From Neoceratodus forsteri (lineage: Eukaryota > Chordata > Ceratodontiformes > Ceratodontidae): a stretch of 64,000 bases of DNA. The position numbers and the translations under genes are program-made. The stretch lies in contig CM028131.1 in NCBI GenBank assembly GCA_016271365.2, positions 284,461,001 to 284,525,000 of the forward strand, written 5' to 3'. The notes below the pieces were generated by a model. That model did not search any database. It worked only from the letters and a program-made list of their open reading frames with translations, and had not been told where the DNA came from. Within the stretch, counting starts at the first letter, position 1; each line of letters starts with the position of its first letter. Below are positions 22,921 to 33,535 of the stretch, in pieces.

Positions 22921-24253
22921 ACTAAAGCTACCAACTTTCCGAAGCCTAAAACTGGGACATGCCATTTGGAAATAAATAAATCAATAAATACTTTTTTTTT
23001 TTTTTAGAGACCAGAAGGACACACTTTCTTTTACTGAACATGAGCAACCTTGCCTTGGACAGCAGGCTGCGCTGCACAAAACTAAACAGTCAGTCAGACA
23101 AGCACAGTAGTAGGCTGTTAGCTGCCTTTTAATTTTACTGCTAGGACTAGGTGGAATAAAGAGCTGGGAACTTTTTACTTTTGATTGCTGTTGTTCTCCG
23201 CAGTCTGAGTCTGTTCTGTGCTTTGGGAATGGAGATTGGAACTGGAATGAAAGCTCCTCAGCCATGGGCTGAAAGAGACCCCACGCAACCCTCACCCTGG
23301 TCCTCAGACCTCGACCTCCCTGATCCCTGGCTCATAGTCACTAATGAATGATGATGACAGACAGTATACCTTTCCTTCCCTAACCCTAACCCACTCAGGT
23401 CAGTGCCAGTATGGATATCATCAATTTCTGACAAACACTTACCTCCATATAGCTGCAGACAGTGACTGGTCCTAACTCCTCCCTCCAGTTCCAATTCCGT
23501 CACTCCCCAAGTCCCAGCTTCAGTTCCTGGGCTGCTTGCTGCTGAAGTACCACTGGAGTAGTTGTAGTACTGCAGTGAGGTGAGACAGAGCTTCTGACTG
23601 CTGACAGGCAGACCTCCTCGACTTACCCTGACCATGTCCCACCGCCAACCAGAACCAACGACCACACGGATCGTTTGTTGCAGCTTGTTGCTCAGTGTGA
23701 CAGCGGTTCACAGCTCACATGACCCAGGCAGGCTAGCCATCCCATCCATGCCCTACTGCTTGCCCTCCAGCTCCGTTTAAATGTCACGGCAGGACAGGAA
23801 GACGAGGAAGAACTTAAAAGAGCCGGCCCCGAGCTCAAGCTACCCAGTAAGTGACTGCTCCTCCTCCAATGTTATTGACCCTGGCTTGCCTCTGCTCTCT
23901 CCACATCCAGCATTTTCACAGGGAACATCCCGATGTAGACATAGGGGAGGAGAAACAGTTTGTCCAGTGCACAGCAGCAACACAGTGGTGCTGAAATCCT
24001 CACGGCACAAATCAAATGATCTGTGTGCAATGATCACAACTGAAACTGTCAGATCAGTGAGTGGCAGTGTGGTGACTCAGTCAGTCTGATCACTATACTA
24101 GTCAGCAGTGCAGCAGCATGTTCCAGGACAAAATTGGGACACAAACTGAAAACTGGGACATTTGTCTAATTTTACCGAAACTGTGGGGAAACCAGGACAA
24201 GCACCCAAAAAACAGGACTGTCCCTGGAAAATCAGGACAGTTGGCAGCAGAGG
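22921..24253. mobile_element. Possible hAT-like DNA element with imperfect inverted ends
   Basis: The left edge reads GCTACCAACTTTCCGAAG and AAACTGGGACATGCC. The reverse complement of the right edge reads GCTGCCAACTGTCCTGATTTT and CAGGGACAGTCC. The two ends are similar in inverted orientation over ~20 bp and the style matches non-autonomous hAT ends in vertebrates. I found no clean 8 bp duplication. The interior has no transposase; a 135-codon open stretch at 23,665-23,258 (minus) is unrecognised. Confidence 0.4.
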
Positions 24254-25010
24254 TGGGTGGACTGACCTGCCAGAAATTAGACCCCCCCGGATCCAATCAG
24301 CTCCGATGGATCCAGATTAATAAGAGTCAGCTGTTAATTTGTACCGAGTCCGAGTCTGTTGGTCTCAAGTAGCTTTTACTGCATTTGATAACAAGCATTT
24401 GTCAATGCCAAACGTTTGCTTGCTGGCATTGGCAGTGGTAGTGTAGAAGTTACAGAGCTGCGTAATAGGAATGGCAGTGAAGTATTGAACTGAAGCCAAC
24501 CCCACCACCACCCTGCAGAGAGTGACAGGCATTGGGATGTGCCTTTGGGTCCGTGAGGCATAACGGCTATGCCATTTCAAGTACACCCACCCTGCAGACA
24601 GTGGCAAGTGTCCGCAGTGTTCCTTGGGGTTTTGGCCTTATCGCACCCCATTCCATTAGGAAATACGGTGAGATGGGTGCGATATTGGAGAATGGGGTGA
24701 ACATTGGGCCAAAGAGTCCAAGGCTTACACTCGATGCCTCTCACTGGCTGCAGGGTGTGGAATGGTATGAGCATTACAGGCAAGAATCCCAAGTCACACC
24801 CCTGATGCCTGTCATTCTCTACAGGGTTGGGCCTTATGGTTGGAAACCCTAATACCTCAGGCATTCATTGGTATTTTCACTCCAAATGTTCAGCATGTTT
24901 TTTTGTGATCCCACCTCATGAACAGGGGGAATATCAGTTTGTTAGCTGAAAGCTGCTTATGCACAGCGACTACAGCATTTAGCACCACAGGTGCAAAAAC
25001 ATTCCGAACA
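24254..25010. repeat. Degenerate foldback region leading into the 299 bp array
   Basis: The phrase ACAAGCATTTGTCAATGCC appears at ~24,389 and again at ~25,095. CCCTGCAGAGAGTGACAGG (~24,513) has an inverted counterpart (CCTGTCATTCTCTACAGGG, ~24,807), so 24,510-24,830 forms a long imperfect palindrome. The stretch looks like diverged relatives of the array that follows. Its left edge (24,247) also resembles a hAT-type terminus with CAGAGGTGGGTGGAC. Confidence 0.5.
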
Positions 25011-26105
25011 GGATGTAAAAAATGACAGCTGTACTGTTCATGGGGAGGTGTAAAAAATGGCAATGTTGCAAATCTGCAGTAAAACTATTTAAAACAAGCA
25101 TTTGTCAATGCCGAACGTTTGCTTGCAGGTATTTGCAGTGGTGTTTGGCACGTATGGTGCTTTACCCAATGCCCTGTGCGATTGCTGGTATTTGCACACC
25201 AAATTTTCAGCATGACTGTTTTGTTACCCCATTGTGTGCTACATAGGCGGAAACACGCTTTGGGCAGGATGTGAAATGACAGCTGTAGTGCTCATGAGGA
25301 GGTGTGGTAAAATGGCAATGTTGAAAATCTGGAGTGGAAATATTGAAAATTCGCAAACCTACGAGCGTGCGTGGGAACTGTGCAATGCACGCTCGTAAAA
25401 CAGTCATTGTTAGGAATTTTTTCAGCAAATTTTCAACATTGGCATTTTAAAACCTCTGCTAATGAACAGTGTCACTGTGATTTTCTTACTGTGTCCCATA
25501 CATCGATTTCGCACACCGACTGCGCCGTTGTTCACTATATGGGCGGAAACACGTTTTGGGCAGGATGTGAAAAATTACAGCAGCACTGCTCATAAGGAGG
25601 TGTGGTAAAATGGCAATGTTGAAAATCTGGAGTGAAAATATTGAAAATTCGCAAACTTATGAGCGTGCGTAGGAACTGCACAATGCACGCTCGTAAAACA
25701 GTTATTTTTAGGAATTTGTTCACCAAATTTTCAACATAGCCATTTTAAGACCTCTGCTCATGAACAGTGTCACTGTGATTTTCTTAATGTGTCCCATACA
25801 CTGAGTTCATACACCGACTGCGCCATTGTGCGCTACATGGGCGGAAACATGTTTTGGGCAGGATGTGAAAAATGACAGCTGTACTGCTCATGAGGAGGTG
25901 TGGTAAAATGGCAATGTTGAAAATCTGGAGTGAAAATATTGAAAATTCGCAAACTTATGAGCATGAGTAGGAACTGTGCAACGCACGCTCGTAAAACAGT
26001 CATTATTAGGAATTTTTTCAGCAAATTTTCAACATTGGCATTTCAAAACCTCTGCTCATGAACAGTGTCACTGTGATTTTCTTACTGTGTCCCATACATT
26101 GATTT
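25010..26105. repeat. Tandem array of ~299 bp palindromic units
   Basis: The marker ATGGCAATGTTGAAAATCTGG recurs at 25,312, 25,610 and 25,909, giving ~299 bp spacing; a more diverged unit precedes at ~25,050. Each unit is built from two hairpins. In the unit at 25,312 the outer arms AATGTTGAAAAT (25,318) and ATTTTCAACATT (25,429) pair exactly, and ACGAGCGTGCGT pairs with ATGCACGCTCGT (25,361-25,396). The second half pairs CTCATGAACAGTG-type and CACTGCTCATAAGG-type arms. No protein is encoded. Another copy lies at 47,387-47,990. Confidence 0.8.
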
Positions 26106-26262
26106 CGCACATGTATTATTGCATTTCCTAGTTATCTGTTTCTCCAACTTTTTGTTTCCAATTTGTTTACTGTTTTACACTTGCTCTGGACGCGGAACCT
26201 TTGTAAATGAACCTCTGGTTCAAAGGCATTTTGTAATCCTAGAATTTAATAAATAAAAAAAT
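26106..26262 (+). mobile_element. LINE 3' end, same family as 14,700-17,262
   Basis: The tail GGAACCTTTGTAAATGA is followed by a 6 bp stem TGAACC/GGTTCA with a TCT loop (26,208-26,222), AAAGGCATT and an AATAAATAAAAAAATG tail. It aligns with 17,188-17,262. Only the 3' end was copied. Confidence 0.75.
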
Positions 26263-26632
26263 GCATAAACTTTGCCGAAAAGAACTTGAGCACATTAACA
26301 TATGTTATACAGCACAGTTGTCTATCAGTGGATCTATTAGTTGTGTAGATAGCACTAAGGAGAACACACCTATGAAAGTGAATAGAAATGCACAGGAACT
26401 CAGTTCCTGTACCTTTTTTGCAGCATAAACAAAGTTCCAGTACTTCTTTCCACTGAAATTGGAACAGAAATTCTTACAACAGTAACATAATGACAATTTG
26501 TTGGCCTCAGACCTGAGATGAGTGGATTCTGTTATGAAGTTGACTTGCAGAACAATTTAGCTTGTTTTAGACATATTTTGACATCTCTGATTCGGTCTAC
26601 TAGTATCTATACTGCCTAGATTGAAAGAAATA

Positions 26633-26830
26633 TAGAAACACAGAGATGTCAATAGCACAAAAAGGCCCATTGGCCCATCGAGTCCCAAAAGGTATCCATC
26701 AGAGTGAGGATTTTCATTCTGCTTTTCATTTTTGCCAGTGTTTGAGTCCCTGTACTTTGTTCACAACACACCAGCTGGTGCACACATCCAATACAATTAG
26801 ATCACATAGTGGGGAGGTTGTCTTAAAGTG
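26633..26830 (-). mobile_element. CR1-like 3' tail, minus strand, divergent subfamily
   Basis: The reverse complement ends with CGATGGGCCAATGGGCC and TCTCTGTGTTTCTATATTTC. This matches the overall pattern of the CR1 tails (GGGCC, then CTATGTTT-like repeats) but differs in detail. Confidence 0.55.
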
Positions 26831-26851
26831 AAAGGGGGCCAAGGTACATCC

Positions 26852-27445
26852 TCAGCATATTCCAGCCCTAATCATCACAGCACATTGTGGTGGGAGTGAG
26901 TCCAAATATTGGCTCCATACCCTCTCAAAAATGTCTCCTTTGTCCCTGAGGGAGTAGGTCAGGCATTCCAGTGGAAGCACTTTAAGGATGAGGTCCTCCC
27001 ACATAGAGTGCGGGCCTGAAAGGAAACCCATGTATTTTGGATACAATATCTTTCAAGTACTGTATTTAGCAGCCACTTGTTCTCCTCTCAGTCTTTAATT
27101 CCCAGTAGCATAGCTGCAGGGGTAATGGGGACCTTGTACCTATGGATCTGTCCCATTTCTGTCTGCTACATATTTTCAGAAGGGCTGAAGCTTCTCACAT
27201 CCTCAGAAATAATGAAGGTATGTATCTATTTCTTTAGTATGCCTCCTACGTATAGGAGAGATCTCAGGGTGAAATTTCTGAACTATCTGGGGAAGTCGGT
27301 ACAACCAATTAACAAACTTATATTGGGCTTCTTTATACTAATTACAAATAAAAAAGACATACCCAAGGAGCAGATCATCTGCCAGGCCCTTTCTGGAACG
27401 GGTGGATTACAAGTCTGCCTCCCATCTCATCTAGACTTTAATGAG
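26852..27445 (-). pseudogene. L1/Tx1-like ORF2 C-terminal remnant
   Basis: Read right to left, broken frames give YKVPITPAAMLLGIKD, then WEENKWLL and VLERYCIQNTW. The open stretch 27,046-26,852 has LECLTYSLRDKGDIFERVW and QYLDSLPP. This matches the last ~150 residues of L1/Tx1 ORF2, where the CP-x-LLGI and TYSLRDK-x-F-x-W phrases are typical. The plus-strand L1 at 36,395-36,800 has the same phrase order. Stops at ~27,430, 27,290 and 27,130 kill the frame. Confidence 0.65.
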
Positions 27446-27659
27446 TAGTCTGGACCTATTGTAGCTTTGCTTGACCACAACTGAGATCTTCTTCTGTGAG
27501 TTATGGCATTTACAGAGGATAACCTGCTCTAGTGGGCCAGTGTTAGCAGATATTGGGTCCCTTCTGTCAAGCCATCCAACATAGTGTCTCAGTTGAAAAT
27601 ACAAATATAGCTGGGAGTTGGGTACTGTTCCACACTGTTTTTTTTTTTTCTTTTAATCT
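27446..27659. other. Unassigned, no gene seen
   Basis: Nothing recognisable apart from a T-rich run at 27,641-27,660. Confidence 0.3.
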
Positions 27660-28250
27660 CTTTTTCTGGCTCTGCTGAGCCCCGGAGAACTCTCTCGGGC
27701 ATCCACTCACCCCAGCTCTACCTCTGGGCCTAAAACTCTCCAACTTCCCGGCACCAGCCCAGCTATCCCCTCGGCTCTGAGCACTCCCAAAGGTGGGGCC
27801 ACTCTATCCTCCCAGGGCACTCTATCTGGAAATTCAGGCTGGGCTGGGCTCAGCCCAGAGCTGATGAGTCCGGACAGTGGAGTGTGGTTGCAGGCGTGGT
27901 GTCGCCACCTATCTCCGGGGCAGGATTTTCTTGGCTACAGTCCCCTCCACCTTCTCCACCCTGCCAGATGGAACTCGGATGTGCAATGGTGCCAGGCATG
28001 CCTGCCTCAGTTCTCGTCCTCTAGCATGCCCCTGCATTGCAGTGCTCCAGTGGCCACCGGGGCCGGGTGCGTGCTGGCAGAGCCTGGATTCCTCCCCCAA
28101 GAGAGGAGAGCAGTCCTCTGGACAATCAATCCTCCCTCCCTCTCCCTGATGACCCCCAGAGGCCCAAGCCCGGTCCAGTGTGGCCTGAGGGTGTAGCGCC
28201 AGCACCTCAACCCCTCAGCGCCACCATGCAGGCCCCCACTGTTTTGTTTA
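27660..28250 (+). repeat. GC-rich dispersed repeat, copy 1
   Basis: The segment 28,080-28,240 (GAGGAGAGCAGTCCT, then TGATGACCC and CCTCAGCGCCACC) matches 61,020-61,165 in the same order and strand, with gaps. It also contains overlapping open stretches on both strands (for example 27,864-28,196 and 28,205-27,909), which are probably a consequence of GC content. What element it belongs to is unknown. Confidence 0.55.
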
Positions 28251-28719
28251 ATATCCTCGAAGGAGCATATCCTTCCACTTACATTACATCTCCTAAACAC
28301 TGTATCCCTCTGTCCTGACATTCTTTGCTGACTACCCCTTTAGATCTGGTAGAAAGCCTGGTTTATCTGCCAGGGTAGCCAACAGCGCAGTGCTCACCCC
28401 TTCCCTGCTTACTCCTTGCAGAGAGCCTGCAAGGCAGTCAGGATTCACTACATGAATGGTTTCTTATTCCTAAGTCCCCTGCATGCCCTAAACCCATCTA
28501 CTGTGAGATATGTGTGATGGGGAGATGGGGCCCTTCACATTCCAAGTTGAACCATTGTGCCTTATCAGACTGGGTCACTCAATCCTGCATCAGTCTCATC
28601 TGGGCTGCTAAGTATACTGGTGTACATCCAGGAATTAAGGCCTCCCTTTCAGTCATCCTGTTTTAGTCTATTCAGGCTTGCCCTAGGCCTGCTCCCTGCC
28701 CACAGAATCCTGGAACAGG
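28251..28719. other. Unassigned, no gene seen
   Basis: Short open stretches only. The right part grades into CR1-like text (HRILEQVASNLC) just before 28,720. Confidence 0.3.
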
Positions 28720-29647
28720 TGGCCTCCAACCTGTGCCTATCAGCCCTAGGATGGTTTCTTAATCCAGGGCACAAGAGAGACAACAAAGCATAGGGTGATC
28801 CTGGACCTGGAGCTGACAAACTGAAACCACGTTATTGGCATTAGCATAGTTAAGCCCTTTGGTAATAGCAATCATCCTTCAGTGTGGTTCCGGCATGATA
28901 TAGGAAGGGAAATCCTTAACACTGAAACACATATTCTTGATTTCAGGAAGGCTGACTTCAGTGCGATGGGGATGCAATTCCACAAACATATGACTGAACT
29001 TGGGGGAGCAAGAGAAGTAGAGGAGAAATGGTCTATCATAAGAATGGGCTCCGGTAGTCACAAACACCTGCCTGAAGCAGAAAGGTGCAGACAAACTAGC
29101 ACAGGGAACTCCTCTGGTATAAGCGGGGGGGAGGGGGGTGAAAGTGGCAGGAAAGTAAAAAGGTTTCTTTCAGAAAGTACAGAGGGTTTCAGGGAAGAAG
29201 AACTGAGTGCACTTCATGGAGAAACTCAAATCAGCTAGCAGGGAAGTCTGGAGGGCCAAAGTGGGAGCTGAACTGAGAACAGCCAAAGGAGTCAAGGAAG
29301 GAAATAAGACCCTCTCAATACATGCGGGGAAAAAAGTCAAATAAAGAAATGGATCATCAAATTGCATCAAGAGATGGAGTTACTGGAGGATAGTAGAGGA
29401 AAGGCATAAGCACTGAATGAATACTTCTGCTCAGTATTTCTTCACTAAGGAGAAGGAAGGATTAATATCACAAGGAAGGGTAGGCAAGGGGGCAACAAAG
29501 GTATGTGAGGATTCACTTACACAACAGGGTCCTACAGGTACTACTAGCCCTGAAGGTGAATAAATCTCCTGGGCCAGATGAAATGCACCAAAGAGTGTGG
29601 AAGGAGCTGGTGTCAGGACAGGTAGCCAAACTTCCCTATCTGATCTT

Positions 29648-30425
29648 GACTCAGGTGTGGTGCTCTGCAAGTGGAGAATAGTCGATGTAGTTTCCTTGCA
29701 TAACAGCAAGGCCAAGGGCAAGCTGGTAAACTACAGCCCATCAGACTGATATCAATCATTGGCAAGCTGATGGAAACCATTCTTAAGGAATGGCTGGTGG
29801 AGTTTCTAGAAGCTATTGGGCAACAAGATGACAGACAGTAGCATGGGTAAGTGACAGGGAGGTCATGTCAAACAAACTTGATAAATTGTTTTGACTGGCT
29901 CACAAGGACGGTGGGCAAGGGTTTGGCAGTGGACATACTGTACCTCTAACTGCAGCCTATCAGCCCTCAGGATGGTTTCTTAATCCAGGGCATGAGAGAG
30001 ACAACAAAGAATAGGGCGATTGGGTGACTAAGCCCCTTGACTCAGGCATGGTGCTCTACAGTGGAGAATAGAGGATGCAACTCCTCGCATAACCACAGGA
30101 CCAAGGGCAAGCTGGGAAACTACAACCCATCAGAATGACATCAATCACTGACAAGCTGATGGAAACCATTCTTAAGGAATGGTTGGTTAAGTTTCTAGAG
30201 TTTATTGGGCAACAAGATGACAGACAGCAGCATGGGTTTGAGGCAGGTAGGTCATGTCGAACAAACAGAATAAATTGTTTTGACTGGGTTATAAGGATGG
30301 TGGACAATGGCCTGGCAGTGGACATACCGTACCGTCAACCTGTGCCTATCAGCCCTCAGGATGATTTCTTAATCCAAGGCACAAGAGAGACAATAAAGAA
30401 TAGGATGATCCTGGACCTGGAGCTG
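29648..30425 (+). repeat. 389 bp tandem duplication inside the CR1 copy
   Basis: Two markers give the same offset. CAAGCTGATGGAAACC occurs at 29,763 and 30,152, and CAGCCCTCAGGATG occurs at 29,961 and 30,350; both are 389 bp apart. Each unit joins an RT N-terminal segment to a segment that normally lies upstream, at the end of the endonuclease region. A third, partial match to the second segment is at ~28,720-28,870. Confidence 0.8.
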
Positions 30426-30691
30426 ACAAACTGCAACTGCATTATTGACATCAGCATAGCTAAGTCTACTACTGCAGCAAGAGCTCTGACTCAATTCCCA
30501 TAAAAGACTGAGCAAGAAGTTGGATGACCTAGGGGTAGGGGACAAAATGGCTAGGTGGATGGGAAACTGGTTATTGGGAAAACTCAGAGATTGGGGGAAT
30601 ACTCAGTGATGCAGTAGGTCACCAGTAGGGCACACAGGGCTCAGTGCTTGGGCCAATGCTGTTCAATATGTTCAAGTACTTGAAAGTGATA

Positions 30692-30768
30692 AATAATAAT
30701 AATAATAACTTTATTTCACATAAGTGCCTTTCATGCCATCAAGGCACTTTACAAAAAGATAAAAACAG
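30692..30768 (-). mobile_element. LINE/SINE 3' tail with 9 bp hairpin and ATT repeats
   Basis: On the minus strand the piece reads AAGTGCCTT, a 10-base loop, AAGGCACTT, then AATAAAG and (TTA)n. The 9 bp stem pairs perfectly (30,722-30,730 with 30,741-30,749). A hairpin of GCGCC-type followed by a short ATT repeat is a known tail of several L2-type LINEs and their SINEs. It interrupts the CR1 RT. Confidence 0.7.
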
Positions 30769-31124
30769 CAATAATAAGGTTGATAAGGAGAGTCTCTTTA
30801 AGCTGAGTGGCAGCCATATCACAAGGGAGCACAGTCTTAAGCTGGAGGGTGAGAGGTTTGGAAGGAGTCAGGAAGCACTTCTTCACAGAGAGGGTGGCGG
30901 AACTGGAATGCGCTGCCAGAAGAGGTCATCTTATTGAAGACAGTGGGCAGCTTTAAGAGAGGCTGGGATAGGCATGGGGGAAGGTAAGAATCATGGGTAG
31001 GGAGGATGGAAGGATTGGGGAGGCGGGGCAGGGACAATAGCTCAAGCTGTGGACCCTGCAATATGAGCAGACTTGATAGACCAAATGGCCTTCTTCTGCT
31101 GGCTTCTTTATACGTTCGTATGTA
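30769..31124 (+). mobile_element. CR1-like 3' fragment with tail, inserted in CR1
   Basis: Broken C-terminal text (KHFFTERV-like FFTEREWRNWNALPEEVI pattern in shifting frames at 30,870-30,930) is followed by the tail AGACTTGATAGACCAAATGG and CTTCTTTATACGTTCGTATG. It separates GPMLFNMF (30,650) from KGKICLFADN (31,150) of the host copy. Confidence 0.6.
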
Positions 31125-31589
31125 AATGACAGAATGAATGGCATAAAGGGCAAGATTTGCCTTTTTGCAGACAATACCAAGCTCCGGGTAGTGTGGATAT
31201 GGAAAAGGGCATGAGGGACATCAGAGAAGACCTAGAAAGACTGGAGGGATATTCTGGAATATGGCGGCTGAGGTTCAATGCCAAGAAGTGTTAAGTCATG
31301 CACATGGGGAGAGAAACCCAGGGATAGAGTACAGCCTGAGGGTGGTGACTGTCAGAGTAACTAAAGAAGAGAAAGACCTAGGGACCTAGGCAAGCATTTA
31401 AACTAGCCAGGGGAGGGGGGGGGCACTGGAAAGAAGCAGGGAAATCCTAGCCCCCCCAAAAAAAAGTCAGGGTAGTAAGTGAGGTAAACACAAAGATAGA
31501 GATGTCGAGAGGGAGAAGGGCTGGGGTAAATGGAGAAAGTGACAAAAGCAATTAAGGACAGGGATGGGGCAAAAAGGAGTAAGGCCATC

Positions 31590-32030
31590 AGGAAATCGAG
31601 GGTAATGAGTACCAATGCTCATAGTCTGGGCAACAAGCTCCCTGAACTGGTGGCCTTGATGGAAGAGGGATGCCTGGATATCGTAGCAGTCACAGAAACA
31701 TGGTACACAGAGAACCTTGACTGGGATGTTAACATACCAGGGTATACAACCTACAGAAGAGACAGAGAAGGAAGGGGGGGGGAGAGTAGCTCTCTATGTA
31801 AGGGAAGAGATAAAAGCAACTGAACAAAAGAGTAAAAAGGGAGGAGAGAAAGCACTGTGGGTCACCTTAGAGACTGGAAATGACACCATAATCCGCACAG
31901 GGCTTGTATACAGATCCCCATGTCAGGGGAAGGGAGTGGACAAGGATATGATAGAAGGCATTCTTAGGATGGCAGAGAAAGGGGAGATACTGTTGATGGG
32001 AAACCTGAATATGCCAGATGTTAACTGAAG
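31590..32030 (+). pseudogene. CR1 endonuclease domain
   Basis: Block 31,604-31,823 has NAHSLGNKLPELVALMEEG, DIVAVTETWY with the catalytic Glu intact, and GYTTYRRDREGRGG. After a one-base shift, 31,770-32,028 continues GGRVALYVREEIKA, GLVYRSPCQG and ILLMGNLNMPDVN, where the usual GDFN block has become GNLN and has lost its catalytic Asp. APE-type endonucleases nick the target to prime reverse transcription. Confidence 0.8.
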
Positions 32031-32217
32031 CACATTTACTGCAGCCACATCCAAGAGCAGGGCCATTCTTGGTGCCCTACAGGTGGCATGCCTCAGACAG
32101 CTAGTTTTGGAACCCACTCGTGAGGGAGCAATCTTAGACCTCGTACTCAAATGGGGACAGTGAGAGGATCTCAGATCTAGAAGTGGGCAGCCATCTGGGG
32201 AACAAGTGACCATCAAA

Positions 32218-33535
32218 CAGTGTGGTTCACGATAAACTCAGCTACAGAGTCAAGCCATACAAAAGTGAGGGTACTGGACTTCTGGAGAGCTGACTTTGGC
32301 AAGATGGGAGAGTGCCTTAGAAAAGTACTAGCAAACAGGCTAGAAGGAGGGGTGGAACAAGAATGGGGAAACATCAAAACTGCCATCACAGAGGCAACAA
32401 GCCTTTGTGTAAAGCAAATAAACAAATCAAAATGAAAGAAAAAGCCACTATGTTTCTCAAAGAGGTGTGGGAATGTTAGGGAGGAAAATATAGCATTTAG
32501 GAAGTATAAGGAAACACAGAAGGAGCAGGACAGAGAGCTGTACCAGTTAAGGTAGAAGGAAACAGGGAGGGAAGTCAGAATAGCAAAGACCCAAACTGAG
32601 GAAAAGATAGCCAACTCAGTTAAGAAGGGGGATAAAACCTTTTATAGGTACATCAGGGAGCATAGAAAGACAAAGCAAGGGATAGTGAGGCTGAATAGAA
32701 TGGACGGTGGGTGGGCAGAGAGGGACAATGAAAAAGCAGGGATACTGAACAAATATTTCTGCTCAGTATTCACAAAAGAGGGGGAGGTGCCTAATCCAAG
32801 TAACGGAAGCACTCTGGATACTGGGTCGATCCCAGTCCTTTCACAGAAGAAAGGGTTCTGAAAGAACCCTAAAACTGAAGGTGGACAAAGCAATGGGCTT
32901 TATAGAATTCACCCAGAATTCTAAAAGAATTAAGGGAGAACTAGTGAAACCACTGACTATCCTTTTAACAAATTATGGGAGGATGGTGGTACCAGAGGAC
33001 TGGAGGAAGGCAGATGTAATTCCCTTCACAAAAGTGGGACCAAGACAGAGGCAGAAAACTACAGACCTGTCAGTTTGACTTGTGGCAAGGAAAGTGATGG
33101 AATCACTCTGAAGGAAAGAATTGTTGAGTACCTAGAGGCCAGTGGGGCACAGGACCCAAGGCAGCATGGGTTCACAGTGGGAAGGTCATGTCAGATGAAT
33201 CTAATTGATTTCTTTGACTGGGTGACCAAAGTAGTAGACCAGGGAGGGTCTGTGGACATGGTCTACCTAGACTTTAGCAAGGCATTTGACACAGTCCCAC
33301 ACAAAAGATTAATAGTCAAATTAACCAGCCTGGGAGTGGGTCCCAGGGTGGTAGCCTGGGTAAAACATTGGCTGGACAACAGGACACAGAAGGTAATTGT
33401 AAATGGAGTCCACTCTGAAGAAAGAGGGGTTACTAGTGGGATACCGCAGGGTTCAGTACTGGGTCCAGTCCTTTTTAATTTCTTTGTAAGTGACATTGCA
33501 GAGGGACTGGAAGGAAAAGTATGCCTCTTTGCAGA
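32218..33535 (+). pseudogene. CR1 linker and reverse transcriptase, catalytic box deleted
   Basis: The linker at 32,220-32,435 has VWFTINSATESSHTKVRVLD and WRADFGKMGE. Then VDKAMGFIEF and WRKADVIPF occur at 32,880-33,025. The open stretch 33,075-33,584 has [37 protein letters not shown] with the first catalytic Asp, and [19 protein letters not shown]. It then reaches KVCLFA, where DD should follow. Instead the sequence jumps to text matching about 25 residues further on ([10 protein letters not shown], in the other frame [20 protein letters not shown]). The deletion has removed the FADD active site. Confidence 0.85.

Larger units (their letters stand above)
28720..31390 (+). pseudogene. Rearranged CR1-like ORF2 remnant
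   Basis: The copy starts with the region after the endonuclease (ILDLELTN-like at ~28,800, then VWFRHDIGREILNTETHILD at 28,882). It continues to LKVNKSPGPDEMHQRVWKEL (29,553-29,612) and the RT start KLMETILKEW (~29,766). The order is then scrambled: an endonuclease-end segment (ILDLELTNCNCIIDISIAK type) recurs after the RT start, and the composite is duplicated. RT resumes at ~30,500 (LDDLGVGDKMARWMGNWLLG) and GPMLFNMF (30,650). After an insertion it ends with KGKICLFADNTKL (31,150), where the usual FADD box is FADN. Dead by many stops. Confidence 0.75.

Noticed and set aside
23380..23400. CCCTAACCCTAACCC, telomere-like repeat
   Set aside because: Only about two and a half units; too short for an interstitial telomere tract.
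25010..26105. CRISPR-like array
   Set aside because: Units are ~299 bp with no short-repeat and unique-spacer structure, and the context is a vertebrate genome.
27864..28318. Overlapping open stretches on both strands, 90-110 codons
   Set aside because: They are in a GC-rich repeat, overlap in several frames and resemble no protein. The matching repeat at 60,640 does not keep the frames.
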